Shown: positions 1-8,726 of the stretch, piece after piece
How positions within the stretch are numbered: position 1 is the first letter of the stretch
Layout of the letters: each line of letters starts with the position of its first letter
NCBI RefSeq assembly: GCF_037414475.1
Contig: NZ_CP147913.1
Span: 9,682,501 to 9,746,500, forward strand
Direction of reading: 5' to 3'
Source of the DNA: Myxococcus stipitatus
Lineage (GTDB): Bacteria > Myxococcota > Myxococcia > Myxococcales > Myxococcaceae
Length of the DNA: 64,000 bases
Position numbers and translations under genes: made by a program
Notes under the pieces: generated by a model
What the model was told of the DNA's origin: nothing
Seen by the model: only the letters and a program-made list of their open reading frames with translations
Databases searched by the model: none

Positions 1-314
1 ACCGCCACCGCGTCCTGGCGGGGCAGCAGCATGCGGCTCTTGAGGTGGGCCAACGTGGACGCCATCACCAGGAACTCCCCGGCGATGTCCAGGTTGATCT
101 CCCGCATCCGCTCCAGGTGCTCCAGGTACTTCTCGGTGATGAGCGCCAGGGGGATGTCGAAGATGTCGACCCGGTGCTCCTTGATGAGATGGAGCAACAG
201 GTCGAGCGGGCCCTCGAAGTTGGGCAACGCGACGCGGAAGGCGTCCCCCGGGGTCAGGGGGAGTTCGCCTTCGCGGAGGCCCTCGTCGGCCGAAGTGGGG
301 CGGCCGTCACTCAA
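1..314 (-). CDS. scpA: Segregation and condensation protein A, partial
   Basis: ScpA is the kleisin subunit of the bacterial Smc-ScpA-ScpB condensin, which helps compact and segregate chromosomes. The visible N-terminal part reads FRVALPNFEGPLDLLLHLI followed by a segment with DIFDIPLALITEKYLEHL, the signature of the ScpA N-terminal helical domain. The C-terminal part lies beyond the window edge. Two in-frame TGA codons stand at about 354-359, so the only start found upstream of the conserved core is a TTG at 314, giving LSDGRPTSADEG before the core. It lies downstream of trpS on the same strand, and this pairing is familiar to me from myxobacteria. Family assignment is firm; the start is inferred. 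Confidence 0.9.
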   Translation of the reverse strand, partial: MSDGRPTSADEGLREGELPLTPGDAFRVALPNFEGPLDLLLHLIKEHRVDIFDIPLALITEKYLEHLERMREINLDIAGEFLVMASTLAHLKSRMLLPRQDAVA

Positions 315-473
315 CGGCGGAACCTGGCTGCCCTTCTGGCTTTCGGTGGCGGCTCATCATGCAAAGGCCCGGTTGCGCCAGCCTCAAGCACCAGCCGGGG
401 GACACACCTCCTTAACAGTGGGTTCCAGGTGGGTCAAACAAACGGCGGTAAACACCCGTTCAGGCCCTGGGAC

Positions 474-1520
474 TCACGGGATTCCGACGGCGCGGCGAAT
501 CTTGTCCATCAGCTGGGTCGCCTCGGCGCGGGCCCGGCCGGCGCCGTCCTGGAGGATGCGCTCCAGCTCCGCCGGGTCGCTCACCAGCTCGGCGTGGCGC
601 TTGCGGGCCGGACCGAAGACCGCATGGTAGGCCTCCAGGAGCCTCTTCTTGTAATCGCCGTACCCCTTCCCGCCCGCCCTCCAGCTGGCGTCCACGTCGC
701 GGAACTCCGACTCGGGCAACAGCAGCTTGAGCAGGTCGTAGAGCGGCACGTCGCTGGCGACGGACGGGTCCGCGGGCTTGCCCGTCGGCACGGGCTTGGG
801 CGCATCGACGGGGGTCGAGTCCGTCTTGATGGACATGATGCGCTTCTTGATTTCCTTCTCGTCCCCGAACAGCTCGATGGTGTTCCCGTACGACTTGGAC
901 ATCTTCTTGCCGTCCACGCCGGGCACCGTCTGGGTGAACTCCTGGATGCGCGCGGAGGGAAGCCGGAGGATGCCCGGAGCGTGGCCCCGCTCCTTGCCTT
1001 CCGGGTCCGCGGGGTCGTAACCCGGCACGTATTCCGTGTTGAACTTCACGGCCCAGTCGCGGGCGAACTCGACGTGCTGAATCTGGTCCTTGCCCACGGG
1101 GACGGAGTCCGCGCTGTAGAGCAGGATGTCCGCGGCCATCAGCACCGGATAGGCGAACAGGCCGAAGTCGGGGCTGATGCCCTTGGCGACCTTCTCCTTG
1201 TAGCTGTGGGCGCGCTCCAGGTTCGCGTGGGGCACCACGGTGCCCAGGATCCAGTAGAGCTCGAGCACCTCACGCACGTCGCTCTGGCGGAAGAGCACGG
1301 CCTTCTTGGGGTCCAACCCCAGCGCCAGATACGCGACGGCCGCCTCTCGAGTGAGGTCCAGCGCGAGCTTGGGGTCGCGCACGGTGGTGAGCGCGTGGAG
1401 GTTGGCGATGAAGTAGTAGGCCTCGCCCTGGTCCTGCAGTTGGACGAACTGGCGAATGGCGCCGTAGTAGTTGCCGATGTGCAGCTTTCCAGAAGACTGC
1501 ACGCCTGAGAGGATCCGCAT
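474..1520 (-). CDS. trpS: Tryptophanyl-tRNA synthetase
   Basis: Class I aminoacyl-tRNA synthetase that charges tRNA-Trp in the cytoplasm. The 348-residue protein has the usual family length. The HIGH-type motif is LHIGN at residues 13-17 and the KMSKS loop is at residues 206-210. An open frame continues upstream to about 1820, but it has no synthetase similarity; the ATG at 1520 gives MRILSGVQSSGKLHIG, the canonical N terminus. The next gene downstream is scpA after about 160 bp. The 290-bp gap to the divergent DUF4388 gene must hold promoters for both. I saw no T-box or trp leader peptide in it. Confidence 0.96.
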   Translation of the reverse strand: MRILSGVQSSGKLHIGNYYGAIRQFVQLQDQGEAYYFIANLHALTTVRDPKLALDLTREAAVAYLALGLDPKKAVLFRQSDVREVLELYWILGTVVPHANLERAHSYKEKVAKGISPDFGLFAYPVLMAADILLYSADSVPVGKDQIQHVEFARDWAVKFNTEYVPGYDPADPEGKERGHAPGILRLPSARIQEFTQTVPGVDGKKMSKSYGNTIELFGDEKEIKKRIMSIKTDSTPVDAPKPVPTGKPADPSVASDVPLYDLLKLLLPESEFRDVDASWRAGGKGYGDYKKRLLEAYHAVFGPARKRHAELVSDPAELERILQDGAGRARAEATQLMDKIRRAVGIP

Positions 1521-1810
1521 GTCGGGTTCCGAATCGGGAAGTCGGGAATCAGCCGCCGGATTCCAACGACTCGAATCCGGTGTCCATGAGACGCAGGTGG
1601 TTCGCACACCCGCCCCGCCCCTGCAACCCTCCGTTAAGTCGCCAGCACCTTCGAGGCTTCCTCGAACCCCACCACGCGCCTGCTTGGAAAATTGCGACCC
1701 GCAAGGAATTTCCGAGGAATTCCAGGCACTTGCGATTGAGTGGCGGCGGGTGGAGCGGTACCCTGGTCGCCGCATCCGCGAGCAACCTCTCCTCGGGAGG
1801 ACGAACGGGC

Positions 1811-2995
1811 ATGGAGTCATTCAAGGGAAGTCTCGCCAGCTATCGCCTGCAACTGGTGATGTCCCCGCTCTTCTCGACGCCCGGCGTGGAGGGCACATTG
1901 CGGGTGGAGCGAGGTGCCATCCAGCGTTGCTTCCAGGTGAAGGACGGCTTCCTGGTGGGCGAGAGCTCGAACGACCCTCGGGAGCACCTGGCGCAGGTGT
2001 TGGTGAACCTGCGCATCCTCGATGCGCCCCGAGCGGCCGCGGCCTTCGAGGCGGCCGAGGGCGCGAACATGCCCTACGGCACGTTCCTGGTGCAGCGCTG
2101 CTTCGTGGAGCTGCCTCGGCTCATCGAGGCCATGGAGCACAAGGCCCGCGAGGCGCTCTTCGACTGTTACGGTTGGGAGTCCGGCGAGGTGGAGTTCACG
2201 CCCAAGCTGCCGCCTTCCTCGCGAGCGGTGGGCCTGAAGCTGTCCCTCTCGACGCTCCACCGGGACGCGGTGACGCGGCTGCGCGAGTGGTCGGTCTTCC
2301 GCGAGGTCTTCCCGCATCTGGACGCCACGTTCAGGGTGTTCCGTGAGTTCGCCGTGGAGACGTACTCCGAGGAGGAAGACAAGCTCCTGGAGCTGGCGGC
2401 CAGCGGCGCGACGCTGGGCGAGATGCTGGCCACGGCCAAGGAGGCCCCGCTGTTCGCCGCGCGGTGGATTCTCCATCTATACCGGAGAGGTGCACTGGCG
2501 CCGCGAGTGCCCAAGGGCCCCAGACTTGGTGAAGCCGCGGAGCTGGCCGAGCTGCTGAACCTGGTGAAGGGATTCCTGGAGAAGGGAAAGTACGACCACG
2601 CGGTCGCCCTCGCCGCGCAGGTCCTGGAGCGAGGCCCCGTGCCCGAAGCCCACGCCCTGTACCGCGAGGCCGAGGTGCGCCTCACCTTGGCGCTGAGCGA
2701 TGAGCTCTTCGCGTTGGATGGAAGGCTCGTCTTCGACCCCATTCCCCGCCCTACCCCGCCGCAGCTCACGGCGGACGACCTCTACCTGTACTCGAAGCTG
2801 CGCGGCAGCCGGAGCATCCGCCAGGCGCTGCGCACCGCGGCCATGGGAGAGCTCGCGGCGTCGCGTTCGGTGCATCGGCTGATGGCCTCGGGCCTGATTC
2901 ACGTGGCGTCCCTGCCCGACGCGGAGTCCTCCCCCGAGAGACATCGTACCAGCACGGACCCGTTCGGCATTCCCGCTGTCACACTGGGGACCTGA
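1811..2995 (+). CDS. DUF4388 domain protein
   Basis: A 394-residue cytoplasmic protein without signal peptide. Residues 1 to about 130 (MESFKGSLASYRL onward, with GTLRVERGAIQRCFQVKDG and YGTFLVQRCFVELPRLIEAM) match the pattern of the DUF4388 domain, which in myxobacteria and relatives often sits in response-regulator or gliding-related proteins. The rest is helical, with a TPR-like stretch around LVKGFLEKGKYDHAVALAAQVLERG and a winged-helix-like C-terminal region. The ATG at 1811 follows GGGAGG by about nine bases, so it is preferred over the open upstream frame. It diverges from trpS. A regulatory or scaffold role is inferred from the domain only. Confidence 0.75.
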   Translation: MESFKGSLASYRLQLVMSPLFSTPGVEGTLRVERGAIQRCFQVKDGFLVGESSNDPREHLAQVLVNLRILDAPRAAAAFEAAEGANMPYGTFLVQRCFVELPRLIEAMEHKAREALFDCYGWESGEVEFTPKLPPSSRAVGLKLSLSTLHRDAVTRLREWSVFREVFPHLDATFRVFREFAVETYSEEEDKLLELAASGATLGEMLATAKEAPLFAARWILHLYRRGALAPRVPKGPRLGEAAELAELLNLVKGFLEKGKYDHAVALAAQVLERGPVPEAHALYREAEVRLTLALSDELFALDGRLVFDPIPRPTPPQLTADDLYLYSKLRGSRSIRQALRTAAMGELAASRSVHRLMASGLIHVASLPDAESSPERHRTSTDPFGIPAVTLGT

Positions 2996-3182
2996 GCTCG
3001 CTCACGAATGGGGCGACGGCCCGTCGTCACGCCGCCCTGGATTCCTCCGCCGTTGGAGCCACAGCAGCTCCAACTCGAGTGGAACGGCGGCGAAGGGCTC
3101 GGCTCGAACCACCGCGGCGTCCTGGTGAAGCCCCACTTGCTCCCAGCCACCCAGTCGGGAAACAACGTGGAGATGCCCGACC

Positions 3183-4112
3183 CTACGACACCGCCCGCTG
3201 CTTCTTCTGCTTGGGGACGAACACGTCGCTGCGCGGGTGGAACTCGTCGTAGACCGAGCGCAGCCGGGCGCTGTTGACGTGTGTATAGATTTGCGTCGTG
3301 GACAGGTCCGCGTGCCCCAGCATCTGCTGCACGGCCCGGAGGTCCGCGCCGCGCTCCACCAGGTGCGTGGCGAACGAGTGCCGCAGCTTGTGTGGAGACA
3401 AGGGCTTGCGGATGCCCGCCTTCAGCGCGTAGCGCTTGAGCAGCTTCCAGAACCCCTGCCGGGTGAACCCGCCCCCTCGCGGCGTGACGAACAGGGCTCG
3501 CGACTCGCGCCGGCCCAGCATCGCCGGGCGAGAGGTGGCCAGGTACTCCCGCACCTTCTCCACCGCCTGGCGCCCCAGCGGGACGATGCGCTCCTTGGCG
3601 CCCTTGCCCTTGGCCACCAGATAGCCCGCGCTCAGCTGCACGTCGTTGACACCCAGGCCACACAACTCGCTGACGCGCAGCCCCGTGGCATAGAGCACCT
3701 CCACCATCGCCTTGTCCCGAAGGCCCGCGGAGGTGCGCTCGTCCGGGGCGGCCAGGAGCTGCTCCACTTCCTCCAGCGTCAGGAATGACGGAAGCTTGCG
3801 CGCCGAACGCGGCGTATCCACGTCCTCCGTCGGGTCCTTGTCCGCCAGACGCTCGGCCACCAGGAACCGGTGGAAGCCCCGCAGCGCGGCCAGATGCCGG
3901 GCCTGGCTCCGCTTGCCCAGCCCCGACTTCGACAGCGACGACAGGTGCGCCGTCACATCCTCCTGACGAGCCCGCGTCACGTCCTCGACGCCCCGCGAGC
4001 GCAGGTCCTCGAAATAGGCCGTCAGGTCCGCCGCATAGGCATCCACCGTCTTGCCGGACAGCCCGCGCTCCGCGCGGATGAAGGCGATGAATGCGTCGAG
4101 CAACCCTTCCAT
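3183..4112 (-). CDS. xerD: Tyrosine recombinase, XerC/XerD type
   Basis: Site-specific recombinase of the Xer family, which resolves chromosome dimers at dif sites. The 309-residue length is typical. The N-terminal SAM-like core-binding domain covers about residues 1-88. The catalytic set is visible: Arg146 (GLRVSEL), Lys170 (KGKGAKER), His241 and Arg244 (HKLRH), His267 (LGHADLSTTQ) and the nucleophile Tyr276 (IYTHV). It is the last gene of a compact minus-strand block, 34 bp after the preceding membrane-protein gene. No phage or transposon genes adjoin it, so a chromosomal Xer role is more likely than an integrase. XerC versus XerD cannot be settled here. Confidence 0.88.
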   Translation of the reverse strand: MEGLLDAFIAFIRAERGLSGKTVDAYAADLTAYFEDLRSRGVEDVTRARQEDVTAHLSSLSKSGLGKRSQARHLAALRGFHRFLVAERLADKDPTEDVDTPRSARKLPSFLTLEEVEQLLAAPDERTSAGLRDKAMVEVLYATGLRVSELCGLGVNDVQLSAGYLVAKGKGAKERIVPLGRQAVEKVREYLATSRPAMLGRRESRALFVTPRGGGFTRQGFWKLLKRYALKAGIRKPLSPHKLRHSFATHLVERGADLRAVQQMLGHADLSTTQIYTHVNSARLRSVYDEFHPRSDVFVPKQKKQRAVS

Positions 4113-4146
4113 GCCGTCAGGCTACCGGAGCCTCGCGCCGAGGCAA

Positions 4147-5127
4147 TCAAGCGTGCGGTCCACCCGCCCGTTCAGACGACGCACGCTCCAACGCCTGCAC
4201 CACCCAGGGCCAGCCCACCACGATGTTCCCCGGGGAGCGCAAGCAGGCATCCGCCACCGCGAGGACCTCCGCGGGCCGGGAACGCACCGCCAGTGCCAGG
4301 TGCCGGCTGAGGAACGGGTGCGGCAGATAGCTCAGGTTGTGGTGCCGCACGGGCACCCAGTGCAGCGTCGGAAGCCCCGTCCATCGCTCCACCGCGTACG
4401 CCACCGCCGAAGCCAGCACCTCCAACGCATACAACGGCAGCCGGAACGCACTCACCAGGAAGGCCACCAGCGCCGATGCCGCCACGGCTCCCGCGAAGGA
4501 CGTATTCGCCAGCCGGCTCCACACCAGCATGGGCACCACGCTGGTGACGATGGCCGCCATCTGGACCCGCCACACGGACGGGCCTCGGCCCACGGCGATG
4601 CTGGCGATGCTTCCCACCGACAACCCCGACACCATTCCCAGACAGATGCCCACGGCCACTCCCGCGCCGCCCCCGTCCACTGGCCCGAAGGCCCCCGCCG
4701 CCATCGCATGCAATCCCACCAGCATGGACAGACTCGCCAGGGAACCCAGGAGCACCCCCGCCGCGAGGCCCGTCACCTGCGCGAGCGCCAGCCCTACCGC
4801 CGAACAACACAGCGCGGAGACCGCCCAGCCGCCTCGAAGGGGAATGCCAGCACAGTACAACCCCAATCCCACGAGCGCCGTCGCCAGGGGAGAGCCCACC
4901 ACCAGCAACAACAACATGCGCCGGACATAGAGCCCCGCGGCGCGTCCTCCCTCGGCCTGCTCCTTCCAGAGCTGACCGATGCGCCCTCCTGGCCTGAGGA
5001 TGCCCGCCGCGCGGAGCCTGTAGTGCAGGTCCACGGGTCGGAACAACAGCAGCAACAGCAACCTCATCGGCGATGGGACGTACTGCGGGATGTCCGTCCG
5101 CGCCGGCCCCGCGGCTCCTGATTGCAC
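4147..5127 (-). CDS. Hypothetical multi-pass membrane protein
   Basis: Not recognised. The 326-residue product has an N-terminal basic stretch around residues 20-60 and then a long region of hydrophobic segments rich in Gly, Ala and Leu (LLLLVVGSPLATALVGLGLY and several later ones), about six to eight helices in all. The C-terminal 100 residues are more polar and include LHWVPVRHHNLSYLPHPFL. I chose the GTG at 5127 because GAGGGGGGG lies about eight bases upstream; the upstream TTG at 5205 would overlap the preceding gene. It starts 25 bp after the Sua5/YciO gene and ends 34 bp before the recombinase gene, so it is probably cotranscribed. Confidence 0.7.
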   Translation of the reverse strand: MQSGAAGPARTDIPQYVPSPMRLLLLLLFRPVDLHYRLRAAGILRPGGRIGQLWKEQAEGGRAAGLYVRRMLLLLVVGSPLATALVGLGLYCAGIPLRGGWAVSALCCSAVGLALAQVTGLAAGVLLGSLASLSMLVGLHAMAAGAFGPVDGGGAGVAVGICLGMVSGLSVGSIASIAVGRGPSVWRVQMAAIVTSVVPMLVWSRLANTSFAGAVAASALVAFLVSAFRLPLYALEVLASAVAYAVERWTGLPTLHWVPVRHHNLSYLPHPFLSRHLALAVRSRPAEVLAVADACLRSPGNIVVGWPWVVQALERASSERAGGPHA

Positions 5128-5152
5128 TGCGGCCCCCCCTCGTGAGCGAGTT

Positions 5153-5764
5153 TCAGTCCTCCAGCCTACCCTTGCCTTGGCGGAGGATTTCAAGCGTATC
5201 GCCAATGAGTGAAACCACCGTGGAAGGTTCGTTCAACGTCACGCCACCATCCAGGATGAGGTCCAGCCCATGGCCCAATGCGTCCTTGATGTCCCGGGCG
5301 TCCGTGAGCGGCTCACCCTGGGGATTGTTCACCGACGTCGTCACCAGGGGACGCCCCAGCGCACGCGCCAGTTCCCGCGCCAATGGGGCATCGGGTACCC
5401 GGATCCCTACCTGTTTCTGACGGGTCATCATCAAGTCCGGCACCAGACGCGTGGCTTCAAGGATGAAAGTAAACGCGCCAGGGGTCAGACCCTTCATCGT
5501 CCGGTATGCGAAATTGCTGACGTGGGCATAGCGCGCCACGTCAGACAGGTCCGGACAGAGGAAGGACAAGGGCTTCTTCTTGTCGCGGCCCTTGAGCTGG
5601 TAGAGCCGCTCGATGGCCTTCTTCGAGCCCAGGTCACAGCCCATGCCGTAATACGTATCCGTCGGATAGGCGACGAGTCCGCCGCGCTCGAGCACCTCCA
5701 CGGCGCGCTGGATGTGGCGCGGAGAAGGGTGCTCCATGTCCACCTCGAGGATGGGTGCGGCCAT
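5153..5764 (-). CDS. Sua5/YciO/YrdC-type threonylcarbamoyl-AMP synthase family protein
   Basis: A 203-residue protein of the YrdC fold. Members with full activity make threonylcarbamoyl-AMP for the t6A37 modification of ANN-decoding tRNAs; the shorter YciO branch has a less certain role. Visible motifs are GGLVAYPTDTYYGMGCDL near the N terminus, the substrate-loop region KGRDKKKPLSFLC, GIRVPDAPLAREL and the STVV segment near the C terminus (DGGVTLNEPSTVVSL). The single-domain length and sequence style are closer to YciO. The ATG at 5764 has GGAGG about twelve bases upstream. It is part of the antiporter block, 33 bp after the second antiporter. Confidence 0.88.
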   Translation of the reverse strand: MAAPILEVDMEHPSPRHIQRAVEVLERGGLVAYPTDTYYGMGCDLGSKKAIERLYQLKGRDKKKPLSFLCPDLSDVARYAHVSNFAYRTMKGLTPGAFTFILEATRLVPDLMMTRQKQVGIRVPDAPLARELARALGRPLVTTSVNNPQGEPLTDARDIKDALGHGLDLILDGGVTLNEPSTVVSLIGDTLEILRQGKGRLED

Positions 5765-5797
5765 GACGTGTCGTGCCTCCTGGGTCCCGCGAACAGC

Positions 5798-7096
5798 CTA
5801 CGCCGTTCCCGGCGCCTCGTCCGTCCTGACTTCGCCGCTGGCCGTCAGCGCACGGCGCGTGAGCACCGGCCCCACCAGCTCGTGCGCCGTGATCATGGCC
5901 ACGATGAGCACCTCGACCTGGGGGCCGAACGAAGGGAATGTCCGGGACACCAGCGCCGCCAGTCCGAACGTCACGCCCGCTTGTGAGATGAGCCCCATCC
6001 ACAGGTATTCCTTCAGGCGCGGGTCGCTGGCGGGGGCGAAACGTCGGCAAGCGAACCAGATGGCCGCGCCGCGCAGCACCACCAGGAGGAGCGCCGCGGG
6101 GCCCACCGTGACGAGCGCATCCAGCTTCAGTCCCGCGCCCGCGGCCGCGAAGAAGAGCGCGAACACGGGCAGGCCCGCCTGCTGAATCGCATGGTGGATG
6201 CGCTCTCCCTCCCGCTCATCCAGGTTGACGATGAGCGCCCCGGCCGCCAGCGACACCAGGAGCGGGGACAGGTGCAGACGCGTGCCGCCCTCGGCCGCGG
6301 CGAACGACAGGCCCACCAGGAACAACGGAAGCTCGCGCTTCACGCCGCGCATGTAGACGAGCATCGCCACCGCCAGCACGCCACCCACGACCACCGAGCC
6401 GAACAGCTCCCACCCCACCCCGCCCAACAGGCCCGCGACGTCGAAGCCTCCGCCAAAGCTCGCGCGCGTCATGCCCGCCGCCAGCGCGAACGCCACCATG
6501 ACCAGCAGGTCGCCGATGATGACCAGCGCCATCAGGAACTCGGTGAACGAGCCGCGCGCGCGTGTCTCCTGGACGATGGCGATGGTCACCGTGGGCGAGA
6601 ACGACACCACCACCGTGGACATCAACGCGCTCACGGCCAGCGCCTGGGGCATCGTCAACGGCGCCAGGAAGGGCAGCACGGGCTTGAGCGCGAGCGTCGC
6701 CCCGAAGCACACCGCGAAGGTCACCGCGCAGACCGCCGCGCACAACAACGCGACACGAGCCCCCACCCGCCGGATGAGCCCGAGGCGAAGCTCCGTGCCC
6801 GCGACCAGCGCGATGAGGCTCACCGCCAGCCCCTTCACCAGGTCCAGCCCCTTCACGCCCTCGCCGGGGATGAAGCCCAGCGCGTACGGCCCCACCGCCA
6901 CGCCCACCAGCAGGTAGCCCGTGAGCCGGGGCAGCCCGAACCCCTTGGCCACCTTGCCCGCGAACAGGCCACACAAGAGCAACGCCCCCGCCGCCAACGT
7001 CACCGAGGTGCCCGAGTCCGCGCGCAACACCTGGGCACGGCTGATGATGGCCAGGAGGATCATCAGCAACAGCAGTCGCGTCACCGCGCCCTTCAC
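5798..7096 (-). CDS. Cation/proton antiporter, CPA2/Kef-like, subunit 2
   Basis: Integral membrane exchanger of the Na+/H+ exchanger fold, 432 residues with about 12 hydrophobic segments. Characteristic stretches are GFGLPRLTGYLLVGVAVGP near the start, LIALVAGTELRLG, the unwound-helix region STVVVSFSPTVTIAIVQE and FLMALVIIGDLLVMVAFAL. The Asp in IIGDLL sits where CPA2 proteins carry their ion-binding acid. There is no C-terminal RCK/TrkA-N domain, unlike KefB and KefC. The GTG start at 7096 overlaps the stop of the preceding antiporter as GTGA, which suggests translational coupling and perhaps a two-protein complex. Ion specificity cannot be read from sequence. Confidence 0.85.
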   Translation of the reverse strand: MKGAVTRLLLLMILLAIISRAQVLRADSGTSVTLAAGALLLCGLFAGKVAKGFGLPRLTGYLLVGVAVGPYALGFIPGEGVKGLDLVKGLAVSLIALVAGTELRLGLIRRVGARVALLCAAVCAVTFAVCFGATLALKPVLPFLAPLTMPQALAVSALMSTVVVSFSPTVTIAIVQETRARGSFTEFLMALVIIGDLLVMVAFALAAGMTRASFGGGFDVAGLLGGVGWELFGSVVVGGVLAVAMLVYMRGVKRELPLFLVGLSFAAAEGGTRLHLSPLLVSLAAGALIVNLDEREGERIHHAIQQAGLPVFALFFAAAGAGLKLDALVTVGPAALLLVVLRGAAIWFACRRFAPASDPRLKEYLWMGLISQAGVTFGLAALVSRTFPSFGPQVEVLIVAMITAHELVGPVLTRRALTASGEVRTDEAPGTA

Positions 7097-8319
7097 GTCG
7101 CCACCTCCACGTCATCCACCGCCGCGGCCGGAGCCATCCTCGGCTTCGGCTCCGCGAGGACCTGACGGAAGGCCGGGCCCGCGAGCAGCTCGTTCACCAC
7201 CGCGCCCACCACCACCACGTCCAGCACGCGGCGAGCCAGCCCTCCGGGCACCAGGAACTGGTACTCGGCCACCAGACACAGCGCGAGGCCGCCCTGCGCG
7301 ATGAGCGCGTAGCCCACGCGCGGTGGCAACTCCAACACCCCTGAGGCGAAGCGCTGCGCGAAGCGCCCGCCCAGCACCTTCCCCAGGAAGCGCAGGCCCA
7401 CGAAGCCCGGCACCAACGCCCACGCCGCCCAGTCGCGCGTGTAGACGCCACAGCCCACCAGGAACACGAGCACCAGGAACACGGGCCGCTCCACCCGCCC
7501 CAGCGCCCGAGCCACCCGCTCCACCGTCCGCCCGCCCACCAGCGCCAGCGTGGCCCCACACGCCACACCCGCCAGGAGCGCGGACACGCGCAGATAGGCC
7601 GCCGCGCCGCCCACCAGCGCCACCATGCCCAACGTCACCGTCGTCAGCTCCGCCGGGTCCTTCATCGCATGCGTGAGGAACGCCAGCAGCGCCCCACACA
7701 GGACCCCCAGCAGCACCGCCAGACACACCAGCCCCAGGCCCTCGCCCGCGCTGGGGGCCGCGCTCAACACCAGCGCCACCGCCAGCACCACCAGGCCCAC
7801 CGCGTCGTCCAGCATCGTCAGCAGCGCCACGCCCAGGCCCCGCGCGCGGTCCATCCGCCCCGCCCGGTACGCCAGCACCGCGAAGTGCCCCGAGGACAGA
7901 CTCGCCGACGCCCCCAGGAGCGAGGCGGCCCCCACGGCGGCATGCAGCGACGGATGGGACGTCAGGAGCAGCGGCGCCGTCAGCGGCAGCGCCACGAACA
8001 GGAACGCCGTCCCCGAATGCGCCAGCGCGGCAGCATACACCGGCCGGGGCAACAGCCGCAGCAGCCGCGGCTCCAGGTTCAACCCGAGGATGACGCCCGC
8101 CGTCCCCAGCCCCAGCGCCATCACCGGCCGCAGGTGCCCCAGGTCATCGGCGGACAAGGCCCCCACCACCGACGGGCCCAGCACCACCCCGAAGAGGAGG
8201 AACAGGAAGCCCCCCGCCGCCAGCCTCGCCAGCGAGGGGAAGCGGCTGGGGTCCAACGCCGGACTCGAGGCGAGCAGAGACAGCGCCGCGATGGCGAGGA
8301 AAACGAGCAGCGCTTGCAC
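7093..8319 (-). CDS. Cation/proton antiporter, CPA2-like, subunit 1
   Basis: A second Na+/H+-exchanger-fold protein, 408 residues with 11 to 13 hydrophobic segments. Recognisable parts are LAAGGFLFLLFGVVLGPSVV, LGTAGVILGLNLEPRLLR and the core segment GVALLTMLDDAVGLVVLAVAL, whose paired acids (DD) fit the ion-binding site better than those of its partner. It also lacks any RCK/TrkA domain. The GTG at 8319 is the first start after the PII-like gene (31 bp gap), with a weak Shine-Dalgarno site. The four-base overlap with the next antiporter and the upstream PII-like gene suggest one regulated transport unit. Confidence 0.85.
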   Translation of the reverse strand: MQALLVFLAIAALSLLASSPALDPSRFPSLARLAAGGFLFLLFGVVLGPSVVGALSADDLGHLRPVMALGLGTAGVILGLNLEPRLLRLLPRPVYAAALAHSGTAFLFVALPLTAPLLLTSHPSLHAAVGAASLLGASASLSSGHFAVLAYRAGRMDRARGLGVALLTMLDDAVGLVVLAVALVLSAAPSAGEGLGLVCLAVLLGVLCGALLAFLTHAMKDPAELTTVTLGMVALVGGAAAYLRVSALLAGVACGATLALVGGRTVERVARALGRVERPVFLVLVFLVGCGVYTRDWAAWALVPGFVGLRFLGKVLGGRFAQRFASGVLELPPRVGYALIAQGGLALCLVAEYQFLVPGGLARRVLDVVVVGAVVNELLAGPAFRQVLAEPKPRMAPAAAVDDVEVAT

Positions 8320-8350
8320 GGGACTTGCTTACACCGGCAGCGCCGCGTCG

Positions 8351-8689
8351 TCACGAACGACGGTGAGTGGGGGCGGCGATCACCGGCAGGGCAACCAGAC
8401 GGCCCATGGGTGGGTCGTCCGCGTCCATCTCCAGCTGAACCCGCTGAATCATCCGCTCCATCTCCTCGGGGGAGACGGCCGGCAGGATGCTCACCAACAA
8501 CACGCGGTCCTCGTCCGCGCCCAGGGCCAGACTGCGCAGCCCCGCGAACACAGGCACCTCCGCGGACAGCGCCGCGGCCGCGCTCCGAGCTCGCACCACC
8601 AGCGGCTCCGGGATGCCAAACTCCCGGAGCCGACGGATGGCTCGCTCGGTCCCTTCCATCTGCTCGAGGAACGTGATGACCAGGTACAC
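8351..8689 (-). CDS. PII-like signalling protein
   Basis: A 112-residue soluble protein. It starts YLVITFLEQMEGTERAIRRL, has VPVFAGLRSLALGADED near residue 50 and ends with GRLVALPVI. This layout (beta-alpha-beta start, an (I/V)P(I/V)FAGLRSL segment in the middle and an LPV end) is what I know from PII-like proteins that adopt the ferredoxin-like PII trimer. The T-loop region is short and carries no conserved uridylylation Tyr. The start is GTG at 8689. As first gene of the antiporter operon it is a good candidate for a nucleotide-sensing regulator of the two exchangers, replacing the missing RCK domains. The family call is by pattern recognition; the regulatory role is inference. Confidence 0.6.
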   Translation of the reverse strand: MYLVITFLEQMEGTERAIRRLREFGIPEPLVVRARSAAAALSAEVPVFAGLRSLALGADEDRVLLVSILPAVSPEEMERMIQRVQLEMDADDPPMGRLVALPVIAAPTHRRS

Positions 8690-8726
8690 GCGGCCGTCTT
8701 ACCGGGTCCGCGCGATTGGCGCCACG

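Noticed and set aside
1521..1810. T-box or trp leader upstream of trpS
   Set aside because: No Trp-codon run, T-box core or terminator/antiterminator pair could be seen.
3183..4112. Integrase of a mobile element
   Set aside because: It sits inside a compact housekeeping-type operon without attachment-site repeats, phage or transposase genes.
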